A stretch of 46,055 bases of DNA from PALSA-1355 sp041499515. Lineage in GTDB: Bacteria; Planctomycetota; Planctomycetia; Pirellulales; PALSA-1355. The notes below the pieces were generated by a model. It had not been told where the DNA came from. It made no database searches and saw nothing but the letters and a program-made list of their open reading frames with translations. The translations under genes were made by a program, and so were the position numbers. Position 1 is the stretch's first letter; each line of letters begins with the position of its first letter. The stretch spans positions 1 to 46,055 of the forward strand of contig JBGQKM010000006.1 of assembly GCA_041499515.1 (NCBI GenBank), given 5' to 3'. Shown one piece after another: positions 8,879-17,141 of the stretch.

Positions 8879-10105
8879 TCAGCGGTCCAGTTCGGCGGCG
8901 ATAATATTCAAACTTCCCAGCACGGCCACCACGTCGCTTAGCGTGTGGCCGCGAATCAGGTGCGGAAACAGGGCGAAGTGGATATAGGAGGGGGGCCGGC
9001 AGCGGGCCCGATAGGCCACGTCCGTGCCGTCGCCGACCAGATAAAAACCCAATTCGCCGTTGGGCGACTCGGTGGCCCCGTAGACTTCTTCGTGGGGCAC
9101 GGTGAATCCTCGATTGGCCATCATCAACTCGAAGTGCGAAATCGTGCCCTCGATCGTGGAATACACCTGCTGCTTGTTGGGCAGCGTGGTCCGCTCGTCG
9201 ATGCCCACATTCACCGGGCCGGTGGGCAGGTTCTCGATCGCCTGGGCGACGATCTTCAGGCTCTCGCGCATTTCGGCCATCCGCACCAGGTAGCGGGCGA
9301 AACAATCGCCGGCCGTGGCGCAGCAAACCTGAAAATCAAAATCGCCGTAGGCCAGATAGGGCTCGTCCTTGCGCAGATCGCGCGTCACGCCGCTGGCCCG
9401 GGCGATTGGCCCGGTGGCGCTGCGACGGATTGCCTCGGCCTTGGTCAGCACGCCCACGTCCTTGGTGCGATCGACGAAGATGCGATTGCGATCCAACAGG
9501 CGCTCCATGTCGAGGAGCGTTTTGGGAAAGCCGCGCACGAACGCGCGGATCTTTTCGATCACCAGCGGCGTGATGTCGTACATCGCGCCGCCGACGCGCG
9601 TATAGCTGTTGGTAAAGCGCGCGCCGCAGAGCGCCTCGAAAATGTCGTACAGCAATTCGCGCTGATAAAACGCGTAGAGAAAGTACGTGAACGCGCCGGT
9701 ATCGAGCCCCACGGCGCCGTTGCACAGCAGGTGGTCGCTGATGCGCGACAGTTCGGCCAGGATCGTGCGCAGATACTTACAGCGCGGCGTGAGCTCGAGG
9801 CCCAGCAGCTTTTCCACCGCGCCGTGCCAGGCGATGTTGTTGGACAGCGGCGAGATGTAGTTCATGCGGTCCGTGACCGTCACGTACTGGTTATAGTTGA
9901 GATGCTCGCCAAGCTTCTCGAAGCCCGAGTGCAGATAGCCGATGTCGGGAATCGCGTCGACCACGCGCTCGCCGTCGAGCATCAGCACCAGCCGCAGCGT
10001 GGTGTGCGTGGCCGGATGCTGGGGGCCGAAGTTCAAGGTCCACAGATAGTCGCGGGCCTCGGCCTGGGCCAGATCTTCAACGGTGTTGGCGGCGGCAAGC
10101 GGCAT
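8879..10105 (-). CDS. nuoD: NADH-quinone oxidoreductase subunit D (49-kDa homologue)
   Basis: The subunit that lines the quinone headgroup site opposite NuoB, related to the large subunit of [NiFe] hydrogenases. The frame is open further upstream, but the ATG at 10105 is chosen because it follows the nuoC stop by 22 bp and gives the normal 408 residues starting MPLAAANTVEDL. Diagnostic segments are LNFGPQHPATHTTLRLVLML, GYLHSGFEKLGEHLNY (with the quinone-pocket histidine), DRMNYISPLSNN, and ARCRPPSYIHFALFPHLIRGH followed by DVVAVLGSLNIIAAELDR at the end. Confidence 0.97.
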   Translation of the reverse strand: MPLAAANTVEDLAQAEARDYLWTLNFGPQHPATHTTLRLVLMLDGERVVDAIPDIGYLHSGFEKLGEHLNYNQYVTVTDRMNYISPLSNNIAWHGAVEKLLGLELTPRCKYLRTILAELSRISDHLLCNGAVGLDTGAFTYFLYAFYQRELLYDIFEALCGARFTNSYTRVGGAMYDITPLVIEKIRAFVRGFPKTLLDMERLLDRNRIFVDRTKDVGVLTKAEAIRRSATGPIARASGVTRDLRKDEPYLAYGDFDFQVCCATAGDCFARYLVRMAEMRESLKIVAQAIENLPTGPVNVGIDERTTLPNKQQVYSTIEGTISHFELMMANRGFTVPHEEVYGATESPNGELGFYLVGDGTDVAYRARCRPPSYIHFALFPHLIRGHTLSDVVAVLGSLNIIAAELDR

Positions 10106-10127
10106 CGCGACACTCGGCCCCTGGTGG

Positions 10128-10634
10128 TTAATCGGCTCGGTGCAACACGGGAAAATTGTGGCGTTCGCCGCGCCCCTGCAGAGGATAATCCTTGCGCAGC
10201 GGATGGGCGGTGAACTCATCGGGCAGCAGGATGCGCCGCAAATCGGGGTGGCCTTCGAAGCGCACGCCGAACATGTCCCACACTTCGCGCTCCAGCCAGT
10301 TGGCGCCTTCCCACAAGGGCACGACCGACGGCACGCAAACATCGGGCTCGTTCACGAACGCGCGGACCGTGATTCGCTCGTTCGTGCGCGTGTTGGCCAG
10401 CAAGTACACCAGTCCAAAACGGTCTTCGGCGCCGCGATAGTTCGCATAATCGACGCAGGTAATGTCGACCAACAGATCGAAACCGCGCCGATCGCGCAAA
10501 AACTCCAGCACCGCATACAGCTCGTCGCGCGGCGCCACGGCACGCGTGTCGGTGCGGAATTCGCTCCAACTCAGCGAGGGAAAGGCCGCGGTCGCGGCTG
10601 CGATGGTCTGGGGGTCTATCATGACGCGGTCCAT
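10128..10634 (-). CDS. nuoC: NADH-quinone oxidoreductase subunit C (30-kDa homologue)
   Basis: A peripheral-arm scaffold subunit. The family segment LREEIWDMFG appears here as WLEREVWDMFGVRFEGHPDLRRIL followed by LPDEFTAHPLRKDYPL, which is diagnostic. Starts at 10649, 10634 (MDRVM) and 10622 (MIDPQTIAAAT) are all possible; none has a clear Shine-Dalgarno, and 10634 is used here. It is a separate gene, not fused to nuoD as in enterobacteria, and lies between nuoB and nuoD. Confidence 0.95.
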   Translation of the reverse strand: MDRVMIDPQTIAAATAAFPSLSWSEFRTDTRAVAPRDELYAVLEFLRDRRGFDLLVDITCVDYANYRGAEDRFGLVYLLANTRTNERITVRAFVNEPDVCVPSVVPLWEGANWLEREVWDMFGVRFEGHPDLRRILLPDEFTAHPLRKDYPLQGRGERHNFPVLHRAD

Positions 10635-10657
10635 GCACCGGGCTAACACCAGACGCC

Positions 10658-11239
10658 CTACTCGACGCGCACGCCTTGCGGCAAATGGCTCACGCCGCGC
10701 GGCAACGAAATCACCGGCAACTCGACCAACGCACGCTTCGGCTGCTGGCGCGAGCGGGTCGCAAACTCCCGTCCGCCGATCGTCCCTTCACGCTGGATCT
10801 GGTCCTGCAAGTCGATAATCGATTGAATCAACTGTTCAGGCCGGGGCGGACAGCCCGGCACGTACATGTCGACCGGCAGGAAACGATCGATGCCCTGCAC
10901 CACGCAATAGGTGTCGAACACGCCGCCGGTCGAGGCGCAAGCGCCCATCGAAATACACCACTTTGGCTCGTGCATCTGCTGCCAGATGCGCTGCAACACC
11001 GGCAGCATCTTCATCACCACCCGGCCGGCCACGATCATCAAATCGCATTGCCGGGGGCTGAATCGCATGACCTCAGCGCCGAAGCGGGCCAGATCGTGGC
11101 GACTGGCCCCGGTGGCCATCAACTCGATGCCGCAACAGGCCGTGGCAAAGGGCATCGGCCAGAGACTGTTCTTGCGACACCAACTGGCCAAGGCGTCGAG
11201 CTGGCTGACGACCACGTTTTCGGGCACGTCTAGCGCCAT
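10658..11239 (-). CDS. nuoB: NADH-quinone oxidoreductase subunit B (cluster N2)
   Basis: The subunit that carries the terminal [4Fe-4S] cluster N2, which donates electrons to quinone. The unusual adjacent cysteines C35/C36 (FATACCGIEL) plus C101 and C130 (YVPGCPPRPE) have the spacing known for N2 ligands (65 and 29 residues). The 193-residue length is slightly above average because of a basic C-terminal tail. Its start overlaps the nuoA stop by 10 bp. Confidence 0.98.
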   Translation of the reverse strand: MALDVPENVVVSQLDALASWCRKNSLWPMPFATACCGIELMATGASRHDLARFGAEVMRFSPRQCDLMIVAGRVVMKMLPVLQRIWQQMHEPKWCISMGACASTGGVFDTYCVVQGIDRFLPVDMYVPGCPPRPEQLIQSIIDLQDQIQREGTIGGREFATRSRQQPKRALVELPVISLPRGVSHLPQGVRVE

Positions 11240-11628
11240 CGAAAAACCCCTTTCCGCCAGGCATAGACAAAGCCAACCGCCAATAGCAGCACGAACGACA
11301 CCACCTCGACAAACACCAGTTCGCGTCCGGCGACCCAGCCGTTGCTCACCGCGCGGTCGATGCCCTCGGCGTTGCGACTGGCCACGGCCCAGGGATAGAG
11401 GAACAGCAGCTCGACGTCGAACACCAGAAAGGCGATCGCCACCAGGTAAAACCGCACGTCGAACCGCCGCCGCGCGTCGTGAATCGGGTCCATGCCGCTC
11501 TCATACGGCATCTCCTTCACCCGCCCGCTCTTGTGCGGACCGATCAGCGAGCTGACGCCCAACAGGCCGACGGCGGTGGCCGTGGCACACACCGCGAACA
11601 AAAAAACGGGCAGAACGATTTGTTCCAT
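11230..11628 (-). CDS. nuoA: NADH-quinone oxidoreductase subunit A
   Basis: The first gene of the complex I operon: a 132-residue, three-helix membrane subunit. The start at 11628 (MEQIVLPVFLFAVCATATAV) begins directly at the first helix; the frame upstream of it crosses a palindrome and looks non-coding. The conserved loop PYESGMDP...RRRFDVRFYLVAIAFLVFDVELLFLYPWA is complete, including the acidic FDVE segment. The only visible control elements are the palindrome and hairpin in the 235-bp gap to the divergent M20 peptidase gene. Confidence 0.97.
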   Translation of the reverse strand: MEQIVLPVFLFAVCATATAVGLLGVSSLIGPHKSGRVKEMPYESGMDPIHDARRRFDVRFYLVAIAFLVFDVELLFLYPWAVASRNAEGIDRAVSNGWVAGRELVFVEVVSFVLLLAVGFVYAWRKGVFRWR

Positions 11629-11653
11629 GATCGGAAAACAGGGCGAATGCGCA

Positions 11654-11677
11654 ACTTTGTGAATCTTGTCACAAAGT
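11654..11677. promoter_or_regulatory. CRP/FNR-family operator-like palindrome upstream of nuoA
   Basis: A perfect inverted repeat with 9-bp arms ACTTTGTGA and TCACAAAGT around ATCTTG. It contains exactly TGTGA-N6-TCACA, the core of CRP-type sites. It is centred about 37 bp upstream of the nuoA start codon and lies between that gene and a terminator-like hairpin. This placement suggests control of complex I by a CRP/FNR-type regulator. Whether it activates or represses cannot be told, because no confident -35/-10 pair was found nearby. Confidence 0.6.
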
Positions 11678-11681
11678 GGAT

Positions 11682-11707
11682 CGTAATAAAAGACCCTCTT
11701 CGGGTCT
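11682..11707 (-). terminator. Terminator-like hairpin in the nuoA upstream region
   Basis: Read on the minus strand, AGACCC-GAAGA-GGGTCT is followed by TTTATTA, the form of an intrinsic terminator with a short U tract. No minus-strand gene lies immediately upstream, so it either insulates the complex I operon from antisense transcription or acts as a leader attenuator if the promoter is further upstream. The stem is only 6 bp, so strength is moderate. Confidence 0.5.
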
Positions 11708-11932
11708 CGCAGCACCCAAGATCGTATCGACCCCGCTCGGGCCGGTCAAGCGCTACGCCCCGAGCTCGGACGTTGGGGGCGGAATGGCCAGCCAACCTCG
11801 CGAAAACTGGCCGGTGCCCGCTGGGTCTGGCAGACGCTATGATGACGCTGGACTTGATGACGCGTGCCCCACGAGCCGACCGTATGGCTTATGGCTCGGG
11901 CAAGCGATTCTACCGCCGCGAGACGTGCCGCC

Positions 11933-13135
11933 ATGGCATTGGACCTGACCCGGACCTTGAGCGACCTGGTGGCCCTGCCCAGCGTCAACCCGATGGGCAA
12001 GCCCGTCAGCGGCCCGGAGTACTTCGAATATCGCGTCACCGATTATCTTGAAGCCCTGTTCAAGACGCTGGACCTCCCCTATCAGCGACAGACGGTCGAG
12101 CCGCGGCGCGACAACATCGTGGCCCGGCTGGATGGCACGCCACCGCCGAGCGAGGGCGGGCCCTTGATCTTGTTCGAGGCCCATCAAGACACCGTGCCGG
12201 TCGAGGGCATGACGATCGAACCGTGGACGCCGGTGGTGCGCGACGGCCGGATTTATGGTCGCGGATCGTGCGATATCAAGGGGGGCATGACGGCCATGCT
12301 CGGCGCCGTGGCGCGCCTGGCGGGCGAGCGGCCGCGCGGCATGCCCACGATCATCATGGCCTGCACGGTCAACGAGGAACACGGTTTCAGCGGGGCCACG
12401 GCACTGACCAGGCTCTGGTCGCAGGCCGGCTCGATCATTCCGCGGCGGCCCGACGTGGCGGTCGTGGCCGAGCCGACGCAACTGCAAGTTGTCGTGGCCC
12501 ACAAAGGGGTCGTCCGCTGGCGATGCCACGCTCACGGCCGCGCGGCCCACAGTTCGCAACCCCAGTTGGGCGTCAACGCCATCTTCGCGATGAGCCGGGT
12601 CCTGGCGGCGCTTGAGCGCTATCAGCGCGACGTCGTGACCCGCTTGGGCCAGCACGCGCTGTGCGGCACGCCGACTCTGAGCGTCGGCACGATCACCGGC
12701 GGACTGAGCGTCAACACGGTGCCTGACGTCTGCACGATCGAGATCGATCGGCGACTCCTTCCGGGCGAAAACGCGGAGGAGGCTTACCAGCACGTGTTGG
12801 ATTTCGTGGGAACCGAAACGGGACACGACACGACGATCGAACACGAGCGGCCGTTTTCGATCGGCTGCGGATTGTCGGATCGGGACAACGGCCCGTTGGC
12901 CGAACGGCTGACGGCCGCGGGGCGCGAGGCGCAGCTCGACTGCCGGATCATCGGTGTCCCTTTCGGCACCAACGCCGCGGCGATCGCCGCCGCCGACGTG
13001 CCGTCGGTGGTGTTTGGGCCCGGCTCGATCGATCAGGCCCACACCGCCGACGAGTGGCTGGCCCTGGACCAACTGGCCCAGGCCAGCGAGGTGCTCTACC
13101 GATTCGGGCGCACCGGCATGCTCACGCACGCTTAA
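11933..13135 (+). CDS. M20-family zinc peptidase/deacylase (ArgE/DapE-like)
   Basis: A 400-residue cytosolic metallo-hydrolase of the M20 family (acetylornithine deacetylase / succinyl-diaminopimelate desuccinylase / carboxypeptidase). Metal and catalytic residues visible: H84-Q-D86 (EAHQDTVP), D114 (GRGSCDIKGG), E148/E149 (NEEHGFSG), the AEPTQL segment, and a late histidine in GPGSIDQAHTADEW. The dimerisation insert lies around residues 185-300. The frame is open from a GTG at 11864, but the ATG at 11933 matches where the family begins. It is transcribed divergently from nuoA. Family is clear; the exact substrate is not. Confidence 0.9.
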   Translation: MALDLTRTLSDLVALPSVNPMGKPVSGPEYFEYRVTDYLEALFKTLDLPYQRQTVEPRRDNIVARLDGTPPPSEGGPLILFEAHQDTVPVEGMTIEPWTPVVRDGRIYGRGSCDIKGGMTAMLGAVARLAGERPRGMPTIIMACTVNEEHGFSGATALTRLWSQAGSIIPRRPDVAVVAEPTQLQVVVAHKGVVRWRCHAHGRAAHSSQPQLGVNAIFAMSRVLAALERYQRDVVTRLGQHALCGTPTLSVGTITGGLSVNTVPDVCTIEIDRRLLPGENAEEAYQHVLDFVGTETGHDTTIEHERPFSIGCGLSDRDNGPLAERLTAAGREAQLDCRIIGVPFGTNAAAIAAADVPSVVFGPGSIDQAHTADEWLALDQLAQASEVLYRFGRTGMLTHA

Positions 13136-13168
13136 GCCGGACACCGGCGTCCCGGATGAATCGCCGAG

Positions 13169-13495
13169 CTAGAACGTGTCGAGCAGGAAATGATGCCCGG
13201 TGTGGTACAGTGCACCCTCGGGGTACATGTTGTGCCACTGCTTGTTGTAGACCGGCACCCGCATTTCCGGCGGATAGCGGTAGTACAGGTCGTCGGAGCT
13301 CTGATAGTATTCGCTCGACCAGAAGTTTTGCGGGTAGTAGACGTACGGATAGTGGTACAAGCGGTTCCAATCGCGGGTGCTGTACGAGCGTCCCCATTGG
13401 CGACCATAAGCCTGCTGGGCTTGAGCCTGGTCGGCCGACAGAAGCACGCTCAAACCAACCGCGCAGCAAAGCGCAAGCATGGTCCGGCGGATCAT
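13169..13495 (-). CDS. Small secreted tyrosine-rich protein, family unknown
   Basis: A 108-residue protein with a signal peptide (basic MIRRT, hydrophobic LALCCAVGLSVLL, cleavage near SADQAQAQ). The mature part is rich in Tyr, Trp, His and Pro, with segments such as YHYPYVYYPQNFW and LYYRYPPEMRVPVYNKQWH. A GAGGGGGG Shine-Dalgarno sits 7 nt before the ATG at 13495 and fixes the start, although the frame is open to 13684. I do not recognise a characterised family; it is probably an exported or envelope protein typical of planctomycetes (inference). Confidence 0.7.
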   Translation of the reverse strand: MIRRTMLALCCAVGLSVLLSADQAQAQQAYGRQWGRSYSTRDWNRLYHYPYVYYPQNFWSSEYYQSSDDLYYRYPPEMRVPVYNKQWHNMYPEGALYHTGHHFLLDTF

Positions 13496-13644
13496 CGAGA
13501 TTCCCCCCTCAAGTGATTTCGAACGATTCGGACTCGGGCGCGGCGAGTACACGGGAGCCGCGCGGTCCGGCGGATGTGGGTCTACGATACAGGATCGGCA
13601 GACATCCCAGACGGTATTGAGGGAATATCCGTCAGAACCGTTAC

Positions 13645-13721
13645 AGGCGGTAGGCCGTAGGCTGGAGGGACGAAGTGCTAGCAAAGCTCTTCTTGGATCT
13701 CGTCCCTCCGGCCTACCGCCT
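13645..13721. repeat. Imperfect long inverted repeat (REP-like) between genes
   Basis: The right arm, 13700-13721, is the exact reverse complement of the left arm, 13645-13673, except for a 7-nt insertion (GTAGGCT) in the left arm that looks like a local duplication of GTAGGCC. The 22-bp arms are separated by 26 nt. The element lies between the MBL hydrolase stop (13727) and the upstream region of the small secreted protein gene. It could act as a terminator stem, but there is no U tract; the form resembles dispersed REP/BIME-type elements. Confidence 0.6.
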
Positions 13722-13726
13722 CCGAC

Positions 13727-14512
13727 CTACTGCTGCGGCATCTTGCCGGCGGCCAGTTCCTTGTCCCACTGGTCCATCAGCGGCCAGTCGACGGCGCAGG
13801 TGCCGAAATCGGCCATGTGCAGATAGCCCTCCAGCCGCGCGATGGCCTTGTCCAATAGAGCGTTGTTCTTGCGAAAGATCGGCCCGTGACTGGGCAACAG
13901 CCATTGGACGTCGCTGGCGCGGATGCGTTTGAGCGACTGGAGAAATGCCGGCAGATCGCTGCCGTGATGGGCGTCGATCGCGCCGACGCAGCCGTCGCGA
14001 TAGATGTTGTCGCCGCTCAGCAGCAGGTTGCCCAGGCGGAACGAAAGCTGGCTGTCGGTGTGCCCCGGCGTGTGCCAGACCTCCAGTTTCAGCGAGCCCA
14101 CGCGAATCGTGTCGCCTTCGCCCACCAGCGCGTCGAGTTTTATCGGCGGCATCTCGAGGTGGATGTTCTGCGCCGCGATTTCGGCAAAGGTTTTGATTTT
14201 GTCTCCCTCGGCCAGGGCCTCGGCAGCCAGAGGGTGGCCAACCACCTTGGTCTTCAACAGTTGGTTGATCTTGGAGAGTCCCTGGATATGGTCGACGTCG
14301 GCGTGCGTGGCGATCAGCATCTTGCACTGCGAAAGCGGAAAATCGAGCTGGCGAATCAACTCGACGATCTCGTCGACCGTTTCGTCATAGCCGACGTCGA
14401 TCAGCAGCCACTCGGGACCGTCAAAAATCAAGTACACGTTGCAGCCCAATCGCTGCCCCGCTTGATGGTTCATTTCGATCACGTGGGGGAAGACCGGCTT
14501 CCGCTGAAGCAT
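13727..14512 (-). CDS. MBL-fold metallo-hydrolase with HxDxDH motif
   Basis: A 261-residue metallo-beta-lactamase-fold hydrolase. The metal-binding motif reads THADVDH (H70/D72/D74/H75), so the second histidine of the usual HxHxDH is an aspartate. Further ligands are H in WHTPGHTDSQLS (~145), D in LLLSGDNIY and H in LLPSHGPIF. A GAAGGA Shine-Dalgarno 9 nt upstream of the ATG at 14512 decides the start over an open frame to 14617. Substrate unknown; related glyoxalase II-like and quorum-lactonase-like enzymes act on esters. Confidence 0.85.
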   Translation of the reverse strand: MLQRKPVFPHVIEMNHQAGQRLGCNVYLIFDGPEWLLIDVGYDETVDEIVELIRQLDFPLSQCKMLIATHADVDHIQGLSKINQLLKTKVVGHPLAAEALAEGDKIKTFAEIAAQNIHLEMPPIKLDALVGEGDTIRVGSLKLEVWHTPGHTDSQLSFRLGNLLLSGDNIYRDGCVGAIDAHHGSDLPAFLQSLKRIRASDVQWLLPSHGPIFRKNNALLDKAIARLEGYLHMADFGTCAVDWPLMDQWDKELAAGKMPQQ

Positions 14513-14694
14513 CGTGCGATCCTTCCTGCCGCCGGAGTGAGACACCGGCCGGACAGTTTTCTGGCATTCTTTCGAGGGGGAGATGAAACGCTCTGCTGGC
14601 GTCCGATCAGGCGCCACCGAGCGGGTCCGCTAAAGGATCGAATTCTAAAGTGGGGCGCCCGGACCGGCAAGCACCCAAGAGGCGCACCCGGCCC

Positions 14695-15576
14695 CTAATC
14701 GCGTGAAGTCGCGGCATTTGCCGGCGAGAAAATGGCCGCCAATCCTTCGCGATACGAGGGATAGGCGAGCTTGACGCCCAGTTCGGCCACCATCCGCGCA
14801 TTGCAAAGACGCTTGCTGCTTGCGGCCCGAACCTGAGCCGGAGCATCGGCCGGCGGCGGGGCAAATCGGGGCGGCGGGGCGTTTAGCGCTCGGGCCAGCT
14901 CTTCGTAGTAGACATGCCGCTCGACCGGATGGCCGTCGGAAATCGCGTAGGTTCTGGGGGGCGTGGCCCGTGCTTCGGCGGCCAACACTGCCGCGACCGC
15001 GTCGTCGACGTGAATCAGGTTCAGAAAACCGTGCTGCGGCGCGGGGATCGGCTGCTGGCGGCGAAGTTCCGACGCATACGGAATCCGCCCCGGACCATAG
15101 AGTCCGGCCATGCGCAGCACGACCGCGTGGCTGCCCAAAGCGTGCGCGGCCAGTGCCCGCTCGGCCGCCAGACACGCGCGGCCGCCGTCGCGCTGGGGCT
15201 CGCACGGCGAGTCCTCGTCGACCTGCTCGCCTTGCGATTGTCCATAGACGCCGGTCGAACTGACGTACAGCAACTTGCCGGTTTCCGCCGGCAGCGCGGC
15301 CAGCACGGATTGCAGCCCGGCGACGAACACGTCGTGAATCGACGCGCCCGCGCCGCGGTCATAGCCGACCGCGTAGAGCACCGTCTCGGCAACCGGCAAA
15401 CGGATCAAACTTGCCGGGCGCAACACGTCGGCCACCAAAGGACGGTAACCTTCGGCGGCAAACGCTGCGGCACGTCTGGTGTCGCGCGTGACGACCGCTA
15501 CTTCGCTGCCCGAGGCGCGCCAGCGCTCTGCCACGCGGCGTCCCAGGTATCCGCAACCGAAGATCAACTTCGTCAT
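14695..15576 (-). CDS. SDR-family NAD(P)-dependent epimerase/dehydratase-like protein
   Basis: A 293-residue extended short-chain dehydrogenase. The N-terminal dinucleotide-binding motif is FGCGYLGRR (residues 6-14). Other features are YVSSTGVYGQ with the catalytic-type Ser/Tyr, and VLRMAGLYGPGR and NLIHVDDAVAAVLAA typical of the nucleoside-diphosphate-sugar epimerase group. It resembles short YeeZ-like proteins more than sugar epimerases proper. It follows ruvX after only 3 bp on the same strand, so the two are cotranscribed. Substrate not predictable. Confidence 0.85.
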   Translation of the reverse strand: MTKLIFGCGYLGRRVAERWRASGSEVAVVTRDTRRAAAFAAEGYRPLVADVLRPASLIRLPVAETVLYAVGYDRGAGASIHDVFVAGLQSVLAALPAETGKLLYVSSTGVYGQSQGEQVDEDSPCEPQRDGGRACLAAERALAAHALGSHAVVLRMAGLYGPGRIPYASELRRQQPIPAPQHGFLNLIHVDDAVAAVLAAEARATPPRTYAISDGHPVERHVYYEELARALNAPPPRFAPPPADAPAQVRAASSKRLCNARMVAELGVKLAYPSYREGLAAIFSPANAATSRD

Positions 15577-15579
15577 GAG

Positions 15580-16065
15580 CTATTCGTCCAACCCGCGCAG
15601 CGGCTCATCGGCGCCTTGAGGATGGGCGTGCAGTTTTTCCAGGTACGCGGTGAGCATGATCTGCGCCGCCAGTTTGTCGAGCCGGGCTTTGCGCTTCTTC
15701 TTGCTCAGTTGCGCGTCGGCCAGAAACGATTGAGCTTCCTGCGTCGTGAAGCGTTCGTCAAAGTATACCACCTCGACGCCGGTGACTTCGCCCAACCAGC
15801 GGCCAAACGCCCGGGCTTCGGTCGATTTGGCGCTTTCGCCGCCATGCAGGTGTACCGGAAGCCCAACGACAAACCGCGCGATCTGCTCGTCGCGCGCCAG
15901 CGTTTCGAAGCGTTTGCGATCGGCTTCGTCGCCGCGCCGCGTGTAGGTCTCGTAGGGACTTGCGATCGACTGATCCGCGTCGGAAATCGCGATCCCGATG
16001 CGGACTGTACCGTAGTCGATTCCCGCGATTCGTCCGGCCAAACGATTCACCTCAAACCACCACAC
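15580..16065 (-). CDS. ruvX: Putative pre-16S rRNA nuclease / Holliday junction resolvase YqgF
   Basis: A 161-residue RNase H-like nuclease of the YqgF/RuvX family, implicated in 16S rRNA 5'-end maturation. Signature segments: AGIDYGTVRIGIAISDAD (first acidic residue), VVGLPVHLHGGES, VVYFDERFTT (acidic pair) and DKLAAQIMLTAYLE (last acidic residue in the helix). The start is GTG at 16065; a second GTG at 16050 gives a form starting close to the first strand and may be the true one. It is followed almost directly by the SDR gene. Confidence 0.92.
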   Translation of the reverse strand: MWWFEVNRLAGRIAGIDYGTVRIGIAISDADQSIASPYETYTRRGDEADRKRFETLARDEQIARFVVGLPVHLHGGESAKSTEARAFGRWLGEVTGVEVVYFDERFTTQEAQSFLADAQLSKKKRKARLDKLAAQIMLTAYLEKLHAHPQGADEPLRGLDE

Positions 16066-16108
16066 TGCGACAGGGATCTTGCCGGTTCATCGGGCTGGTT
16101 GGGGACAG

Positions 16109-17131
16109 CTACGCATGCCCGGCGGCGTCGGGTCCGAGCGGATGGCGCCCGTGTTCGGAAATGAAATATCCGTGCTGCAAGAATCGTAGCGTGTATTCCT
16201 GAACCTTGCGATCGTCCATCATCAGCGTGTGCACCACCGGCAACACGGCGAAATCGGCCGCTCCGTCCAGCCGCGTCGAGTCGACGCTCACGACCAGGTC
16301 GTTGTCCTGCCCCAGCCAGGGATTGTAACCTTTTTCCTGGCTGCGACCTCCGGCCAAGATGCCAAACGGACAAGCCGGCGTGACCAGTTTTGCTTCCAAC
16401 TGATCCCAGTCGCGCCCCAATTGGCTGGCCGACGCGCCGGCCACGACGTGAAACAGCCGCACGCCGGACAGCGCCTCGGCCATCTGGGCACCCTGGTTCG
16501 GCGGGCCCAGCATCACCATCCGCTTGATTCGCGCGTCGGGCACCAGGCCGAGGTCCGGCCGCGTGTGGTTGCCCAGATAATGGCGCACCACGAGGTTGCC
16601 CAGGCTGTGGGCGACAAAATGGATTTCTTCGATCCCCTCCAGGCTGAGCATCACTTTGTCGAGCGACTGCGCGTGGTCGGCCACGGCGCCGCGCGTGCTG
16701 GGATAACTGACGTTGAACACCGCGTAGCCCCCCTGCTCGTGCAGATGGCGGCTGATGTGGCTCATCGACGCCGCGCTGCGAAACAGCCCATGCAGCACGA
16801 CCACGGCCGGCCCGCGCATGGGCGGCAAGCGGCGCTGCTGTTGGATTTGCGACAGCTTGGCGCGGCACTCGTCGAAACTGCCCCAGGCGTGCCGCAGATT
16901 GGAACCGTCCAACAACCGGCAATGTCCGGTGAAGACGTTGCGCTGGATGTGCCAATCGTGAAAGAAGTGTTCATCGGCCCAGAACTGGCGGCCGCCGAGC
17001 GTGGGCATCACCGCGTTGACGTGGCCGGTCGAGGGTTCGTCGTCTGTCACTTCCGCTGCCTTGGCCAGTCCAGGGCGCATGGCCCCGCCGGCGGCTAAAA
17101 GACACATTTTCGTAAACCCGCGCCGATCCAT
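16109..17131 (-). CDS. Tat-exported alpha/beta-hydrolase (lipase/esterase-like)
   Basis: A 340-residue hydrolase. The N-terminus MDRRGFTKMCLLAAGGAMRP has a twin-arginine motif (RRGFTK) and hydrophobic core, so it is predicted to be exported folded through Tat. The fold is indicated by VVVLHGLFRSAASM (oxyanion loop) and IHFVAHSLGNLVVRHYLGN with the nucleophile serine in a AHSLG elbow. A histidine (VLPVVHTLMM) near the C-terminus may complete the triad. The start at 17131 lies 10 bp after the preceding gene's stop; the frame is open to 17173 but would overlap that gene. It resembles lipases acting on lipids or esters; substrate unknown. Confidence 0.85.
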   Translation of the reverse strand: MDRRGFTKMCLLAAGGAMRPGLAKAAEVTDDEPSTGHVNAVMPTLGGRQFWADEHFFHDWHIQRNVFTGHCRLLDGSNLRHAWGSFDECRAKLSQIQQQRRLPPMRGPAVVVLHGLFRSAASMSHISRHLHEQGGYAVFNVSYPSTRGAVADHAQSLDKVMLSLEGIEEIHFVAHSLGNLVVRHYLGNHTRPDLGLVPDARIKRMVMLGPPNQGAQMAEALSGVRLFHVVAGASASQLGRDWDQLEAKLVTPACPFGILAGGRSQEKGYNPWLGQDNDLVVSVDSTRLDGAADFAVLPVVHTLMMDDRKVQEYTLRFLQHGYFISEHGRHPLGPDAAGHA

Positions 17132-17141
17132 CGCGCCCTCT

